Positions 9,305 to 17,046 of a stretch of DNA of 54,683 nt are shown piece after piece. The position numbers were made by a program, and so were the translations under genes. The first letter of the stretch is position 1. Every line of letters begins with the position of its first letter. Origin of the DNA: an uncultured Methylobacillus sp. (lineage in GTDB: Bacteria; Pseudomonadota; Gammaproteobacteria; Burkholderiales; Methylophilaceae); NCBI GenBank assembly GCA_903824575.1, contig CAIJXJ010000283.1, positions 1-54,683 on the forward strand. The letters are read 5' to 3'. Under the pieces are notes generated by a model that saw nothing but the letters and a program-made list of their open reading frames with translations, searched no databases and had not been told where the DNA came from.

Positions 9305-9344
9305 AATAATGGACTGCCGCTAAAATAAAATTGCGGCAATTATA

Positions 9345-9911
9345 TCACTCGATATACTCAAACACCTTGACGACCTTGCTCACGCCTTCCGTGTTGCGTG
9401 CGATCTCCGTGGCATCTTCAGCTTCCTTGTGCGTCACGATGCCGAGCAGGTAGACCGCGGAGCTTTCGGTCACGACCTTGACCTGGTTAGCAGGAAAGCG
9501 ATTTTCCTTGAGAAACAAGCTCTTCACCTTGGCGGTCAGGAAACCGTCATTGGTGCGATCGGTGAGCGTGCTGATACCACCAATCCGGATCTCATTGGTC
9601 ACCTGGCGCACATTTTCAACGCCGCGCGCCAGCGTTTCTGCACGGGCCTTGGCCGCTTCGTCAAGGGCCTCTCCGGTCAGGAGCACGTTGCGATTGTAAC
9701 TGGTGGCGTTAAGGTGAATCTTCGCCCCCAGTGCTTCCTTGATACGGCTGTTGGTCTTCCATTCGATGCTTTCATCCTCGACATAAGCGCCCGAAGTTCG
9801 TCGATCGCTCGCCACCAGTCCACCGGTAGCGGCGCCACCAACGACAACCGGCACGCAAGCGCTCAAGATAACGCAGAGAAAGGTAGCCAGCATTAGATAA
9901 ATGATGCGCAT
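9345..9911 (-). CDS. dolP: BON-domain outer membrane lipoprotein, DolP-like
   Basis: 188 residues. The signal peptide ends in a lipobox (LSAC, lipidated Cys19), followed by two BON domains (about 45-115 and 120-188). In enterobacteria DolP (YraP) is an outer-membrane lipoprotein that binds anionic phospholipid, concentrates at division sites and supports envelope integrity. The ATG overlaps the diaA stop (TAATG), so the two are translationally coupled, the same diaA-dolP order as in E. coli. GGGAG sits 8 bases before the ATG. Confidence 0.85.
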   Translation of the reverse strand: MRIIYLMLATFLCVILSACVPVVVGGAATGGLVASDRRTSGAYVEDESIEWKTNSRIKEALGAKIHLNATSYNRNVLLTGEALDEAAKARAETLARGVENVRQVTNEIRIGGISTLTDRTNDGFLTAKVKSLFLKENRFPANQVKVVTESSAVYLLGIVTHKEAEDATEIARNTEGVSKVVKVFEYIE

Positions 9912-10501
9912 TATTCAACTCCCAGTAAAAGACTATCGATGGCGTCGCACAAGGCATGCAGGGTCAACAGATTGACCTCCTGGACGCGCGCTGAATTTTC
10001 ATGCGGGACTCCGATATGGATGTCCTGTTCCTGCAAAAGTTCCATCAACTCGCCGCCGTCGCCGCCGGTCATCGCAATGACGCGCATGCCCCTGTCATGT
10101 GCGGCCCTGATAGCGCCGAGGCTGTTGGATGAGTTGCCGCTGAAGCTGATGACTAGCAGCACATCACTAGCCTGACCCAAAGCCTGTACCTGCTTGGAAA
10201 ACACCTGCTCGAACTGCATGTCTTTGGCGATAGCCGTCAGCGTCACACTATCCGAACACAGGCTGATGGCGGCGAGCCCGGGGCGATCCAGATCGAAGCG
10301 ATGCAGCATGCAGGCTGTGAAGTACTGGGCCAACGCGACAGACCCGCCATTGCCGCACACCAGCACTTTCTTTTCCATCAGAAAGGTGGCGACCAGGAGT
10401 TCGGCCGAGCTACTGATGGCAGGCGATAGCAGTTCAGCGCAAGCTAGCTGCAACGCCGAGCTTGCTTCAAACTGCGCCCGAATGCGGGTGGTGGTGGTCA
10501 T
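9911..10501 (-). CDS. diaA: SIS-domain protein, DiaA/GmhA-like
   Basis: 196 residues with one sugar isomerase (SIS) domain: GNGGS (50-54) and SFSGNSSN mark the sugar-phosphate pocket. Family members are either GmhA, which isomerises sedoheptulose 7-phosphate, or DiaA, which binds DnaA to promote replication initiation. The pairing with a dolP homologue favours DiaA. The usual GmhA continuation after GNGGS (SAADAQH) is replaced by VALAQYF, also against an active isomerase. ATG 10501 is preferred over an in-frame start 15 codons upstream. Confidence 0.75.
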   Translation of the reverse strand: MTTTTRIRAQFEASSALQLACAELLSPAISSSAELLVATFLMEKKVLVCGNGGSVALAQYFTACMLHRFDLDRPGLAAISLCSDSVTLTAIAKDMQFEQVFSKQVQALGQASDVLLVISFSGNSSNSLGAIRAAHDRGMRVIAMTGGDGGELMELLQEQDIHIGVPHENSARVQEVNLLTLHALCDAIDSLLLGVE

Positions 10502-10727
10502 GGGGCGGTCTTGCTCATTCAGGTCAGATCCGAAAAATGTCACCATACGATGGCTAAGAAGTATATATGAGAGCTTTGAAGAATACGAAATTAGCCGCTC
10601 ATTTGAAGTGCAAATCGACCATATTCCAATTCTCCTAAAATTTTCACAAGGTCGTTGACTTGAAGCGATGTCGTGGCTCTTGGAAGTGGGTTGAAGCTAT
10701 AATTCGCGTTTTATCTGGGAGCCATTC

Positions 10728-11147
10728 ATGAAAAGCTACCGTAAGGAACTCTGGTTCAACGCCCCGGCGCGCATGGCCTTCATCAACATGACGGTAGAAG
10801 TGGAACAGTGCCTGCAGGAATCCGGCATCAAGGAAGGCCTGGTGCTGGTCAACGCCATGCACATCACCGCCAGCGTGTTCATCAACGATGATGAATCCGG
10901 CCTGCATCACGATTATGGCGTATGGCTTGAGAAGCTCGCCCCGCACGAGCCGGTCAGCGGCTATCACCACAATCGCACCGGCGAAGACAATGCCGACGCA
11001 CACATGAAGCGCCAGCTCATGGGACGCGAAGTGGTCGTCGCCATCACCAATGGTCGTCTCGACTTCGGCCCGTGGGAACAGATTTTTTATGGTGAGTTCG
11101 ACGGCCGCCGCAAGAAGCGCGTGCTGCTCAAGATCATCGGCGAATAA
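10728..11147 (+). CDS. yjbQ: YjbQ family protein (UPF0047)
   Basis: 139 residues, full length for the YjbQ/UPF0047 family, a small trimeric enzyme-like fold. Conserved signatures are [17 protein letters not shown], the aspartate/histidine-rich [22 protein letters not shown], and [14 protein letters not shown]. Some family members show weak thiamine-phosphate synthase activity; the physiological role is unsettled. The stop is directly followed by the ATG of trhP, so the two form an operon. Confidence 0.9.
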   Translation: MKSYRKELWFNAPARMAFINMTVEVEQCLQESGIKEGLVLVNAMHITASVFINDDESGLHHDYGVWLEKLAPHEPVSGYHHNRTGEDNADAHMKRQLMGREVVVAITNGRLDFGPWEQIFYGEFDGRRKKRVLLKIIGE

Positions 11148-12494
11148 ATGAAAAGGCCTGAACTGCTGGCCCCAGCCGGCGACCTCGAGCGCATGCGTGC
11201 GGCCTATGACTTTGGCGCGGATGCGGTGTATGCCGGGCAGCCGCGTTACAGCTTGCGCGCGCGTAACAATGATTTCACCCTGCAAAATCTGGCCACCGGC
11301 ATAGAACAGGCCCATGCCCGCAACAAGCTGTTTTTCGTGGCCTCCAACCTGATGCCGCACAACGCCAAGGTAAAGACTTACCTGGCCGACATGGAACCGG
11401 TGATTGCGATGAAACCGGACGCGCTGATCATGGCCGACCCAGGGCTCATCATGATGGTGCGCGAAAAATGGCCCGACATGCCGGTGCATCTGTCGGTGCA
11501 GGCCAACACCGTGAACTATGCCACGGTCAAATTCTGGCAGTCACTGGGACTGTCCCGCGTGATCCTGTCACGTGAACTGTCGCTGGACGAGATCGAGGAA
11601 ATCCGCCAGTTGTGCCCTGACATCGAACTGGAGGTGTTCGTTCATGGCGCACTGTGCATCGCCTACTCCGGGCGCTGCCTGCTGTCCGGCTACTTCAACC
11701 ATCGCGACCCCAATCAGGGCACTTGCACCAATTCCTGCCGCTGGGATTACAAGGTGATCGATGCAGTCGATGACGCCAGCGGCATCATTCCGATCAAGGA
11801 ATTCGATTTTCGTGCCGAGATGGCAAAATCCTCCATGTCCGATTGCGGCAGCCTGCAGCGCCACCCTTCGGCGGATCAGGTCTATCTGATCGAAGAAAAG
11901 AATCGCCCAGGGGAACTGATGCCGATCATGGAAGACGAGCACGGAACCTACATCATGAACTCCAAGGACCTGCGCGCAGTGCAGCATGTAGAGCGCCTGG
12001 CACAGATGGGCATCGATTCACTCAAGATCGAGGGCCGAACCAAGTCTCGCTACTACGTGGCGCGTGCATCCCAGGTCTATCGCCGTGCAATCGATGATGC
12101 CGTCGCCGGGCGCGCATTTGATCCAACCCTGCTGGGGGAACTAGAGGGCCTCGCCAATCGCGGCTATACCGATGGTTTCTACCAGCGCCACTCTACGGTG
12201 GAACACCAGAATTACCTGCAGGGCTATTCGGAATCAAGTCGCAGCCTGTACGTCGGTGACGTGGTGGACTTTGACGCCGCAACCGGATTGGCCGAGATCG
12301 ATACCAAGAATCGCTTTGCCGTCGGTGACCGACTGGAACTCATCCAGCCCTCTGGCAATCAGACCTTTGTCGTGGCTAAATTGCAGGACATGGAAGGACT
12401 CGAGGTGAGCGCCGCGCCTGGCAGCGGCCATCGCGTGAAGCTGGCGTTGCCGGGGGGCAATCCAAAGAATGCCCTGTTGGCGCGGTTTATTTAA
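11148..12494 (+). CDS. trhP: U32-family tRNA hydroxylation protein TrhP/YegQ
   Basis: 448 residues of the U32 family, once called peptidases. TrhP (YegQ) takes part in prephenate-dependent hydroxylation of U34, the first step toward 5-carboxymethoxyuridine in tRNA. It starts with the family sequence MKRPELLAPAGDLERMRAAYDFGADAVYAG. Conserved cysteines, expected to hold an iron-sulfur cluster, lie in the block from HGALCIAYSGRC to GTCTNSCRW (about 165-205), with a further one in MSDCGSL. A beta-barrel C-terminal domain follows. Its last 4 bases overlap the end of the convergent CBS gene. Confidence 0.92.
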   Translation: MKRPELLAPAGDLERMRAAYDFGADAVYAGQPRYSLRARNNDFTLQNLATGIEQAHARNKLFFVASNLMPHNAKVKTYLADMEPVIAMKPDALIMADPGLIMMVREKWPDMPVHLSVQANTVNYATVKFWQSLGLSRVILSRELSLDEIEEIRQLCPDIELEVFVHGALCIAYSGRCLLSGYFNHRDPNQGTCTNSCRWDYKVIDAVDDASGIIPIKEFDFRAEMAKSSMSDCGSLQRHPSADQVYLIEEKNRPGELMPIMEDEHGTYIMNSKDLRAVQHVERLAQMGIDSLKIEGRTKSRYYVARASQVYRRAIDDAVAGRAFDPTLLGELEGLANRGYTDGFYQRHSTVEHQNYLQGYSESSRSLYVGDVVDFDAATGLAEIDTKNRFAVGDRLELIQPSGNQTFVVAKLQDMEGLEVSAAPGSGHRVKLALPGGNPKNALLARFI

Positions 12495-12925
12495 CCCTTG
12501 ATGTAACTTTCCAACTGGTCAATAAGGAAACGTTGTTGCGCAATAGTTTCCTTGACCAGATCGCCGATTGAAAGCACGCCCAGAACGCGACCGGCATCTA
12601 ACACCGGCAGGTGGCGAATACGCTTGTCGGAGATCAGGTTCATACAACTTTCCACGGTATCACTCAGACCAACCGTGATCAGGCAATGCTGCGGGGTCAT
12701 GGCATCCTTAACTTGCGTCTCGCGCGAGGTCTTGCCCTTCAGCGCAATTTCCCGCGCATAGTCCCGCTCCGAGAAGATGCCCACCAGTGAGTCCTGCTCC
12801 ATCACCAGCAAGGCGCCCACGTGTTTATCCGCCATAATGACCAGGGCCTCATACACGCTGGCATCGGGAGCAATGGCAAGGATGCTGTTACCTTTGGATT
12901 CCAGTAACTGACGAACGGTTTTCAT
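12491..12925 (-). CDS. Two-CBS-domain protein
   Basis: 144 residues made of a tandem CBS pair (about 8-62 and 75-130), a Bateman module that usually binds adenosine nucleotides. Typical strings are GALLVMEQDSLVGIFSERDYAR and RHLPVLDAGRVLGVLSIGDLV. No catalytic domain is attached, so it probably acts as a stand-alone energy or nucleotide sensor. The target is unknown. It is convergent with trhP. Confidence 0.9.
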   Translation of the reverse strand: MKTVRQLLESKGNSILAIAPDASVYEALVIMADKHVGALLVMEQDSLVGIFSERDYAREIALKGKTSRETQVKDAMTPQHCLITVGLSDTVESCMNLISDKRIRHLPVLDAGRVLGVLSIGDLVKETIAQQRFLIDQLESYIKG

Positions 12926-13012
12926 GCTAATCTCCTCAGGGTCAACTTACGAGGTCGTTGCGCCTCGTTAGGCTCAGTTTAGACCAATCCGTTTTCTTGT
13001 AAAGTCCCTGAC

Positions 13013-13927
13013 ATGCCTATTGCCTCATCTCGCCTCCATGCCGTTGCCGCTTTACTTCTGCTTGCCGTGATCTGGGGCTACAACTGGGTGGTGATGAAAC
13101 AGGCACTGCTGTTCATCGGACCGTTCCAGTTCGGCGCCTTGCGTACTTTTCTCGCCGCCATTTTTTTGTTCGTCTTGGTGCGACTCTTGAACAAGCCACT
13201 CCGCGTCGGGCAGATGGCGCGCGTGACATTGATCGGGATATTGCAGACCAGCGGCTTTACCGGCCTGATCATCTGGGCTCTGGTCGAGGGTGGGGCCGGT
13301 CGTGTAGCGGTACTGACCTATACCATGCCATTCTGGGTGATGCTGCTGGCCTGGCCGATGCTGGGTGAAAAGTTGCGCGGCCTGCAATGGCTGGCGGCCT
13401 TGGCCTCGGTCAGCGGTCTGATCTGCATATTGGAACCCTGGCACCTCTCCGGCAGCCTGATCAGTCATGCGCTGGCGATCATGGCCGGTGTCTGTTGGGC
13501 GCTGGCGGTCGTTCTCGCCAAGCAACTACACCACAGCGCCCCCGAAATGGACCTGCTGTCCTTTACCGCATGGCAAATGCTGATTGGTTCGCTGCCACTG
13601 GTGGCTGTCGGCTTGCTGGTACCTGCTGCGCCGATAGCATGGAACCCGTACCTGGTAGGCGCCATCGGCTATAACATCGTAGCCTGTAATGCCCTGGCTT
13701 GGCTGTTGTGGCTGTTTGCACTGCGTCGCCTACCGGCGGGTGTGGCCAGCATGATTTCCCTGCTTGCTCCAGTCATAGGCGTACTGGCCGCCTGGCTGCA
13801 ATTGAACGAAATCCCCTCCAGGCTGGAACTGACTGGCATGCTGTTAATTGGCCTGGCACTCGGCATTATTGCCATGCACAGCATGCGGCGGCATGAAGAG
13901 ATCGACCCGGCGATCGGCCAGGAGTAA
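13013..13927 (+). CDS. EamA/DMT-superfamily membrane transporter
   Basis: 304 residues with about ten transmembrane helices formed by two EamA repeats (about 10-140 and 155-290), the drug/metabolite transporter fold. Typical motifs: AVIWGYNWVVMK at the start, and LLAPVIGVLAAWLQLNEIPS in the second repeat. Substrate not predictable. Before the element inserted, its stop lay 34 bases before the yebC start, so it may once have been co-transcribed with yebC-ruvCAB. Confidence 0.9.
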   Translation: MPIASSRLHAVAALLLLAVIWGYNWVVMKQALLFIGPFQFGALRTFLAAIFLFVLVRLLNKPLRVGQMARVTLIGILQTSGFTGLIIWALVEGGAGRVAVLTYTMPFWVMLLAWPMLGEKLRGLQWLAALASVSGLICILEPWHLSGSLISHALAIMAGVCWALAVVLAKQLHHSAPEMDLLSFTAWQMLIGSLPLVAVGLLVPAAPIAWNPYLVGAIGYNIVACNALAWLLWLFALRRLPAGVASMISLLAPVIGVLAAWLQLNEIPSRLELTGMLLIGLALGIIAMHSMRRHEEIDPAIGQE

Positions 13928-13934
13928 AATGCTC

Positions 13935-13958
13935 GCAACCTCAATGCATTGAGGTTGC
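13935..13958. promoter_or_regulatory. 24-base perfect palindrome over the old yebC ribosome site
   Basis: Two 12-base halves (GCAACCTCAATG / CATTGAGGTTGC) are perfectly complementary. The right half contains GAGG, 7 bases before the original yebC ATG (13962). It could be the terminator-like end of the EamA transcript, an operator, or an RNA hairpin masking the ribosome site. There is no T-run. Confidence 0.55.
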
Positions 13959-13961
13959 AAT

Positions 13962-14006
13962 ATGGCGGGACATTCAAAGTGCCTTACCTTCTATTTTTCC
14001 CGATAA
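13962..14006 (+). pseudogene. yebC: Displaced yebC 5' end (left attachment site)
   Basis: ATG and the next five codons read MAGHSK, the conserved N-terminus of YebC. The frame then enters element sequence (CLTFYFSR) and stops at 14004. GAGG precedes the ATG, so the site may still start translation of a 14-residue peptide. Compared with the rebuilt start at 20005 the six codons differ by synonymous changes (GGA/GGG, TCA/AGT) and by ATG/TTG. Confidence 0.85.
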
Positions 14007-14111
14007 AATATTTACCACAAAAACGAGTTTAACTGATTGTTTTATATGATACAAGCTTGGGTGAATGGAAAATGCGACATCACTCAAAATCACTCGTCAT
14101 CATTCTATTTG

Positions 14112-14130
14112 TGTGTAAATACTGTGTAAA
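14112..14130 (+). repeat. Left-end integrase arm-site pair
   Basis: TGTGTAAA occurs at 14112-14119 and 14123-14130, 11 bp apart. The same pair with the same pitch and orientation is at 19921-19939, near the right end. One helical turn between copies is typical of arm-type sites of tyrosine recombinases. Confidence 0.6.
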
Positions 14131-14143
14131 AAAGCCGCTGTGA

Positions 14144-14602
14144 ATGGCTCTGTATATAGCCCTGCAACAAAATATTAGAAGATTTACACAAAAGAGATTC
14201 CAAGTGTTCAACGAAATCCTGCAAGAAGTCAAAAACGCCGTTGGTGGACGGCTGGTAGTAACCCCGAAAGAGCTGGAAGCGATTATGGGGATATCCGTTG
14301 ATGTTCAAGCTAACATGCGGAATAAGAAACGCTTCCCTATTCGTGACCAGAAAACGGGCAGAAAGGTGCATTACAGCATTCACGCCGTTGCCAAACACAT
14401 TGAGGGGATGGCTACCGCTCACGCAAAAGAAACCATCAAGGAAACAAAGCAGGACGAACCGCTCCCACGCTTGGCAAAGAAAAACGCCACAAAGCATTTG
14501 GAAGCGGGGTGGTGGCTTAACTTCAGCGTCAGGCTTACCGCATTATTTCAAAATGGAGTGCTGGCGACTGGACAGCACCCAGCTAAGTTCAAAGGACTGT
14601 AA
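14144..14602 (+). CDS. Small DNA-binding protein, possible excisionase
   Basis: 152 residues, basic. The middle part, VTPKELEAIMGISVDVQANMRNK followed by FPIRDQKTGRKVHYSIHAVAKHIEG, has the layout of AlpA/Xis-type winged helix-turn-helix proteins: a helix-turn-helix, a basic wing, then a 'Y-S-xx-V-xx-(W)I' closing helix. Position next to the left end fits an excisionase or a regulator of the element. An alternative GTG start (14204) would remove 20 residues. No ribosome site is obvious for ATG 14144. Family assignment is by pattern only. Confidence 0.5.
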   Translation: MALYIALQQNIRRFTQKRFQVFNEILQEVKNAVGGRLVVTPKELEAIMGISVDVQANMRNKKRFPIRDQKTGRKVHYSIHAVAKHIEGMATAHAKETIKETKQDEPLPRLAKKNATKHLEAGWWLNFSVRLTALFQNGVLATGQHPAKFKGL

Positions 14603-14607
14603 CGGAT

Positions 14608-14628
14608 GGACACCGCTGGGCGGTGTCC
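14608..14628. terminator. Hairpin after the excisionase-like gene
   Basis: A perfect 9-bp stem GGACACCGC/GCGGTGTCC with a 3-base loop lies 6 bases after the stop of the 14144 gene. No T-run follows, so efficiency is uncertain. The right half (GCGGTGTCC) recurs near 14750 as part of the tandem duplication. Confidence 0.5.
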
Positions 14629-14635
14629 TCTGTAA

Positions 14636-14737
14636 CTAAAAACCCTTGGGCTTGAAACCCCTGCGTAGCTCTTCCTGAGGCTGTTGGTTGTCCTGCCTCC
14701 ACTGACCGATTTTCAAGCATCCTAGGATGGGCGGGAA
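14636..14737 (-). repeat. Duplicated 3' end of the relaxase gene
   Basis: On the minus strand this encodes PPILGCLKIG...PQEELRRGFKPKGF and a stop. That parallels the true end of the relaxase ORF (PPIAGRLGSY...PAEELDRKFKPK) just upstream, but in another frame. The similarity continues into the flanking GCGGTGTCC, so about 130 bp appear in tandem. The copies have diverged, so the event is not recent. Confidence 0.65.
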
Positions 14738-14777
14738 ACGCCCGGCGGTGTCCATTAGTTTCAATCCTCTCAAAAAA

Positions 14778-15635
14778 TCACTTGGGCTTAAACTTCCTGT
14801 CCAACTCTTCGGCTGGGGCGTTCTGCTCCCTGTAACTGCCAAGGCGTCCAGCTATCGGTGGAGATACAGGTGCAATAGGTGCTGGCAGTGGCAATGGTTG
14901 TGGGGCTTCTGGCTCAATGAAACGCTCCATCATTAACGGCACGTCCTGCATGGAAGCATCCAGCCCTGCTCTGACTTTGTCCAGCAAAGCTCTTTGGGCG
15001 TCATCCCTAGGCATAACGTTAAGTCCAGCAAGGATGGCTTGCATCATGGCTTTATAAACGAATGCCTCTTCACCAAAAAATGTCACCTGCTCCCAATCCT
15101 TGTGCAAGGCAAGCCTGATGATTCGTTCCACGGCGTTATCATGTGCCATGTTTTCAGCGGTGATTCTGTCCCCATAATCAGTGATTTTCCCGCCATCCTC
15201 CAAATGGATGGTGTAGGAATCGTCCCTAACATCAATCCTGCTGGATTCATCGGCAAACAGGTTCTTAATGCCATCGGCATATTCCTTGTCCAAGAGCCTG
15301 CGTTTCTGGTCACGCCTCTGGCGTGGACTCATTGGAACAGGCTCAGCACTCATTGAAAGCAACTGGCGGTTTTTTACTCGTTGCCTGATAGCTTCAAAAT
15401 CTCTGGCTGGGTCATAATGGATTTTTTTAGTGACGGCTAACCATGTGTAGCCACGTCCAAGGGATGAACCAGAAATCCTGACGCCTTGGTATTCGTAGAC
15501 TAGCCCTGAAATGTGTTCGCCTTGGAGATGCGGTTCCAAGCTAATTTGCTTGGTTTCCAAGAAGGTAAAAAACTCGGTGATGGTCTTACTGTTGGCTATC
15601 GCCTCGTCAATGGTGTTGGTTATTTGTTGCTTCAT
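14778..15635 (-). CDS. Relaxase C-terminal part with LPD7-like domain
   Basis: 285 residues from ATG 15635, which has GGGAG 8 bases upstream. The first part (TITEFFTFLETKQISLEPHL...YEYQGVRISGSSLGRGYTW) and the later block (DRITAENMAHDNAVERIIRLAL, DWEQVTFFGEEAFVYKAMMQAILAGLNV) match the polyvalent-protein/LPD7 segment found at the C-terminus of plasmid mobilization relaxases. The tail is proline-rich. The same frame is open further upstream to about 15790 (contains MRELEASFHLKPVAPS and TRGQ, also relaxase-like), but the catalytic domain is missing. It may survive as a separate protein or be a decaying remnant. Confidence 0.6.
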   Translation of the reverse strand: MKQQITNTIDEAIANSKTITEFFTFLETKQISLEPHLQGEHISGLVYEYQGVRISGSSLGRGYTWLAVTKKIHYDPARDFEAIRQRVKNRQLLSMSAEPVPMSPRQRRDQKRRLLDKEYADGIKNLFADESSRIDVRDDSYTIHLEDGGKITDYGDRITAENMAHDNAVERIIRLALHKDWEQVTFFGEEAFVYKAMMQAILAGLNVMPRDDAQRALLDKVRAGLDASMQDVPLMMERFIEPEAPQPLPLPAPIAPVSPPIAGRLGSYREQNAPAEELDRKFKPK

Positions 15636-15721
15636 GATTGGTTCTCCCGTTCTTTTTTGTTGTTGTAGTTGTCCTCGGGTGAGGGATGTTCTCGTTGCCT
15701 CCGATGAGGGTGCAACGGGTT

Positions 15722-15898
15722 TCAAATGGAAACTGGCTTCCAGCTCCCGCATGATGGCTTCGCCAACTGCCTTGGAGTTATTCCCGCCATGTTGGTGGCG
15801 ATAAGCGTGCCACGACTTTGGGGGCTGGCTTTCGCTCCGTGGAACAGGTAATCCAATACCCCACGGAAGCCCTTGCCCTTAACCAGCTTCTGAATCAT
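15722..15898 (-). pseudogene. Relaxase N-terminal fragment, catalytic middle deleted
   Basis: From ATG 15898 the minus strand reads MIQKLVKGKGFRGVLDYLFH, then RGTLIATNMAG-ITPRQLA, the recognisable start of a MobA/VirD2-like relaxase; the frame ends at 15722. The adjoining frame continues with MRELEASFHLKPVAPS...TRGQ, which in full relaxases comes after the catalytic HUH domain. About a hundred or more residues, including the metal-binding histidines, are therefore missing at the junction (about 15770-15790), with a frame change. The start overlaps the end of the replication gene by 20 bases, indicating former translational coupling. Confidence 0.65.
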
Positions 15899-16874
15899 CG
15901 CCCTGCATCAGGTCAAGCCTCAACGCTTTGACCTGTTCCAAAAGTTTTTCAATCAGGGCTGGCGACACATCGAAGGCAAAGCCTTCGTTGAGATGCCGAG
16001 CGATTTGGTTAAGATTCGCACCCATGCTCATGCGTTTTTTGCGTTCTGCGTTACCCTCATCCTCTGGCAAATCTCCCGCAATCGGTGGCAGCCGAAGTAT
16101 GCCTTTGCGGTAAGTGCCGAGTTGGTCACGATGTTGCCAGGTGCCTTTTGCGACGCTGTCGGCAGTGCTATCAAGTTCGTTGATGTTAAGAGGCGAGGAA
16201 AACAGTTGATTGATACGGTCTGCTTGTCGGTAGATTTCCATCCGCCACGCATCATAACGATTGTGTTTGTTGACGTTCCAATACGCCCATTTACGAAGGC
16301 TATCGAATAGGGTGCTGTTCCTGCCAAGGCTGTTTTCTTCGACTCTGGCGTCAATCCCGCTAGGCAGCTCGACCCATTCGCAGAGTTCTTCAAGGTCGTA
16401 ATCAACATTGTGCGTATGGACACGCCAGAACGGATTGAGGGGGTTTTTCGCTATTAAACCCACATAGCCAGCATCAGCGTTTAGTGCGATGCGATAGGCT
16501 TCGTAAACGGCACGTAAATATTTGAGGGGTTTGAGCCTGCCTCTTTCGGTGGTGCAAACTGGAGCACGCAACTCATAAAACAGGTGGGCGTGGGCATTTT
16601 CAGGGTTGCTGATGATAATGGTCGGGGGTGGCAAGTTGGCAACCTCCCACTGGATGGATGCCATCGCAAAATCAATATCAAAAACGAGGTAGTAGCATAA
16701 TCGCTGATTCAGTTCGACATAGCGATATCGGGCGGCGTTTCCACGCCATTGTTTGGCTATTCCTTTGGATAAGTCGTCTGTGCAACGGGGGTTATTGGTG
16801 AGGTGCGAATAGAAGCGGTCTAGGACGCAATCGCCGAAACTAATATTGTCTGAACACGCCTGTTTTGAAATCAT
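15879..16874 (-). CDS. ColE2-type plasmid replication initiator (replicase family)
   Basis: 331 residues. The core CYYLVFDIDFA, NPENAHAHLFYELRAPVCTT, LKPLKYLRAVYEAYRIALNADAGYVGLIAKNP is the replicase/primase domain of ColE2-like Rep proteins, which synthesise the primer at a specific origin and act with the host polymerase. A PriCT-like C-terminal region with helix-turn-helix character (SMGANLNQIARHLNEGFAFDVS) follows, for DNA binding. The intact frame suggests it was recently functional. It means the element could replicate as a plasmid after excision. An inverted repeat lies just upstream of its start. Confidence 0.8.
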   Translation of the reverse strand: MISKQACSDNISFGDCVLDRFYSHLTNNPRCTDDLSKGIAKQWRGNAARYRYVELNQRLCYYLVFDIDFAMASIQWEVANLPPPTIIISNPENAHAHLFYELRAPVCTTERGRLKPLKYLRAVYEAYRIALNADAGYVGLIAKNPLNPFWRVHTHNVDYDLEELCEWVELPSGIDARVEENSLGRNSTLFDSLRKWAYWNVNKHNRYDAWRMEIYRQADRINQLFSSPLNINELDSTADSVAKGTWQHRDQLGTYRKGILRLPPIAGDLPEDEGNAERKKRMSMGANLNQIARHLNEGFAFDVSPALIEKLLEQVKALRLDLMQGDDSEAG

Positions 16875-16887
16875 CCTGCCTCATAAA

Positions 16888-16917
16888 ATACGGTCATCAT
16901 ACTATTTGATACCGTAC
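16888..16917. promoter_or_regulatory. Inverted repeat in the rep/DUF262 divergent promoter region
   Basis: TACGGT (16889-16894) and ACCGTA (16911-16916) face each other across 16 bases, 15 bases upstream of the rep ATG. The 172-base gap between divergent genes would hold both promoters. Likely an operator or part of the replication origin; which one cannot be told. Confidence 0.45.
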
Positions 16918-17046
16918 TGTTTGCAGGGGTGTCAACTTGATTTCTTATCTCAGTCTTGCGGGGCTAAAATCCCTCAAAAAAGGTAATGCTGGATTTATTT
17001 CAGACCAAGCCATACACTTCTCGTTACTAAAAATAGGGGAATATGA

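Noticed and set aside
10644-11489. 281-codon minus-strand frame rich in His and Val
   Set aside because: Antisense shadow of yjbQ and trhP.
13935-13958. Palindrome as a simple intrinsic terminator of the EamA gene
   Set aside because: No T-run follows and it covers the ancestral yebC ribosome site; kept as a regulatory candidate instead.
14105-14497. 130-codon minus-strand frame at the left end of the element
   Set aside because: Antisense to the excisionase-like gene and runs through the arm repeats; cysteine/phenylalanine-rich shadow composition.
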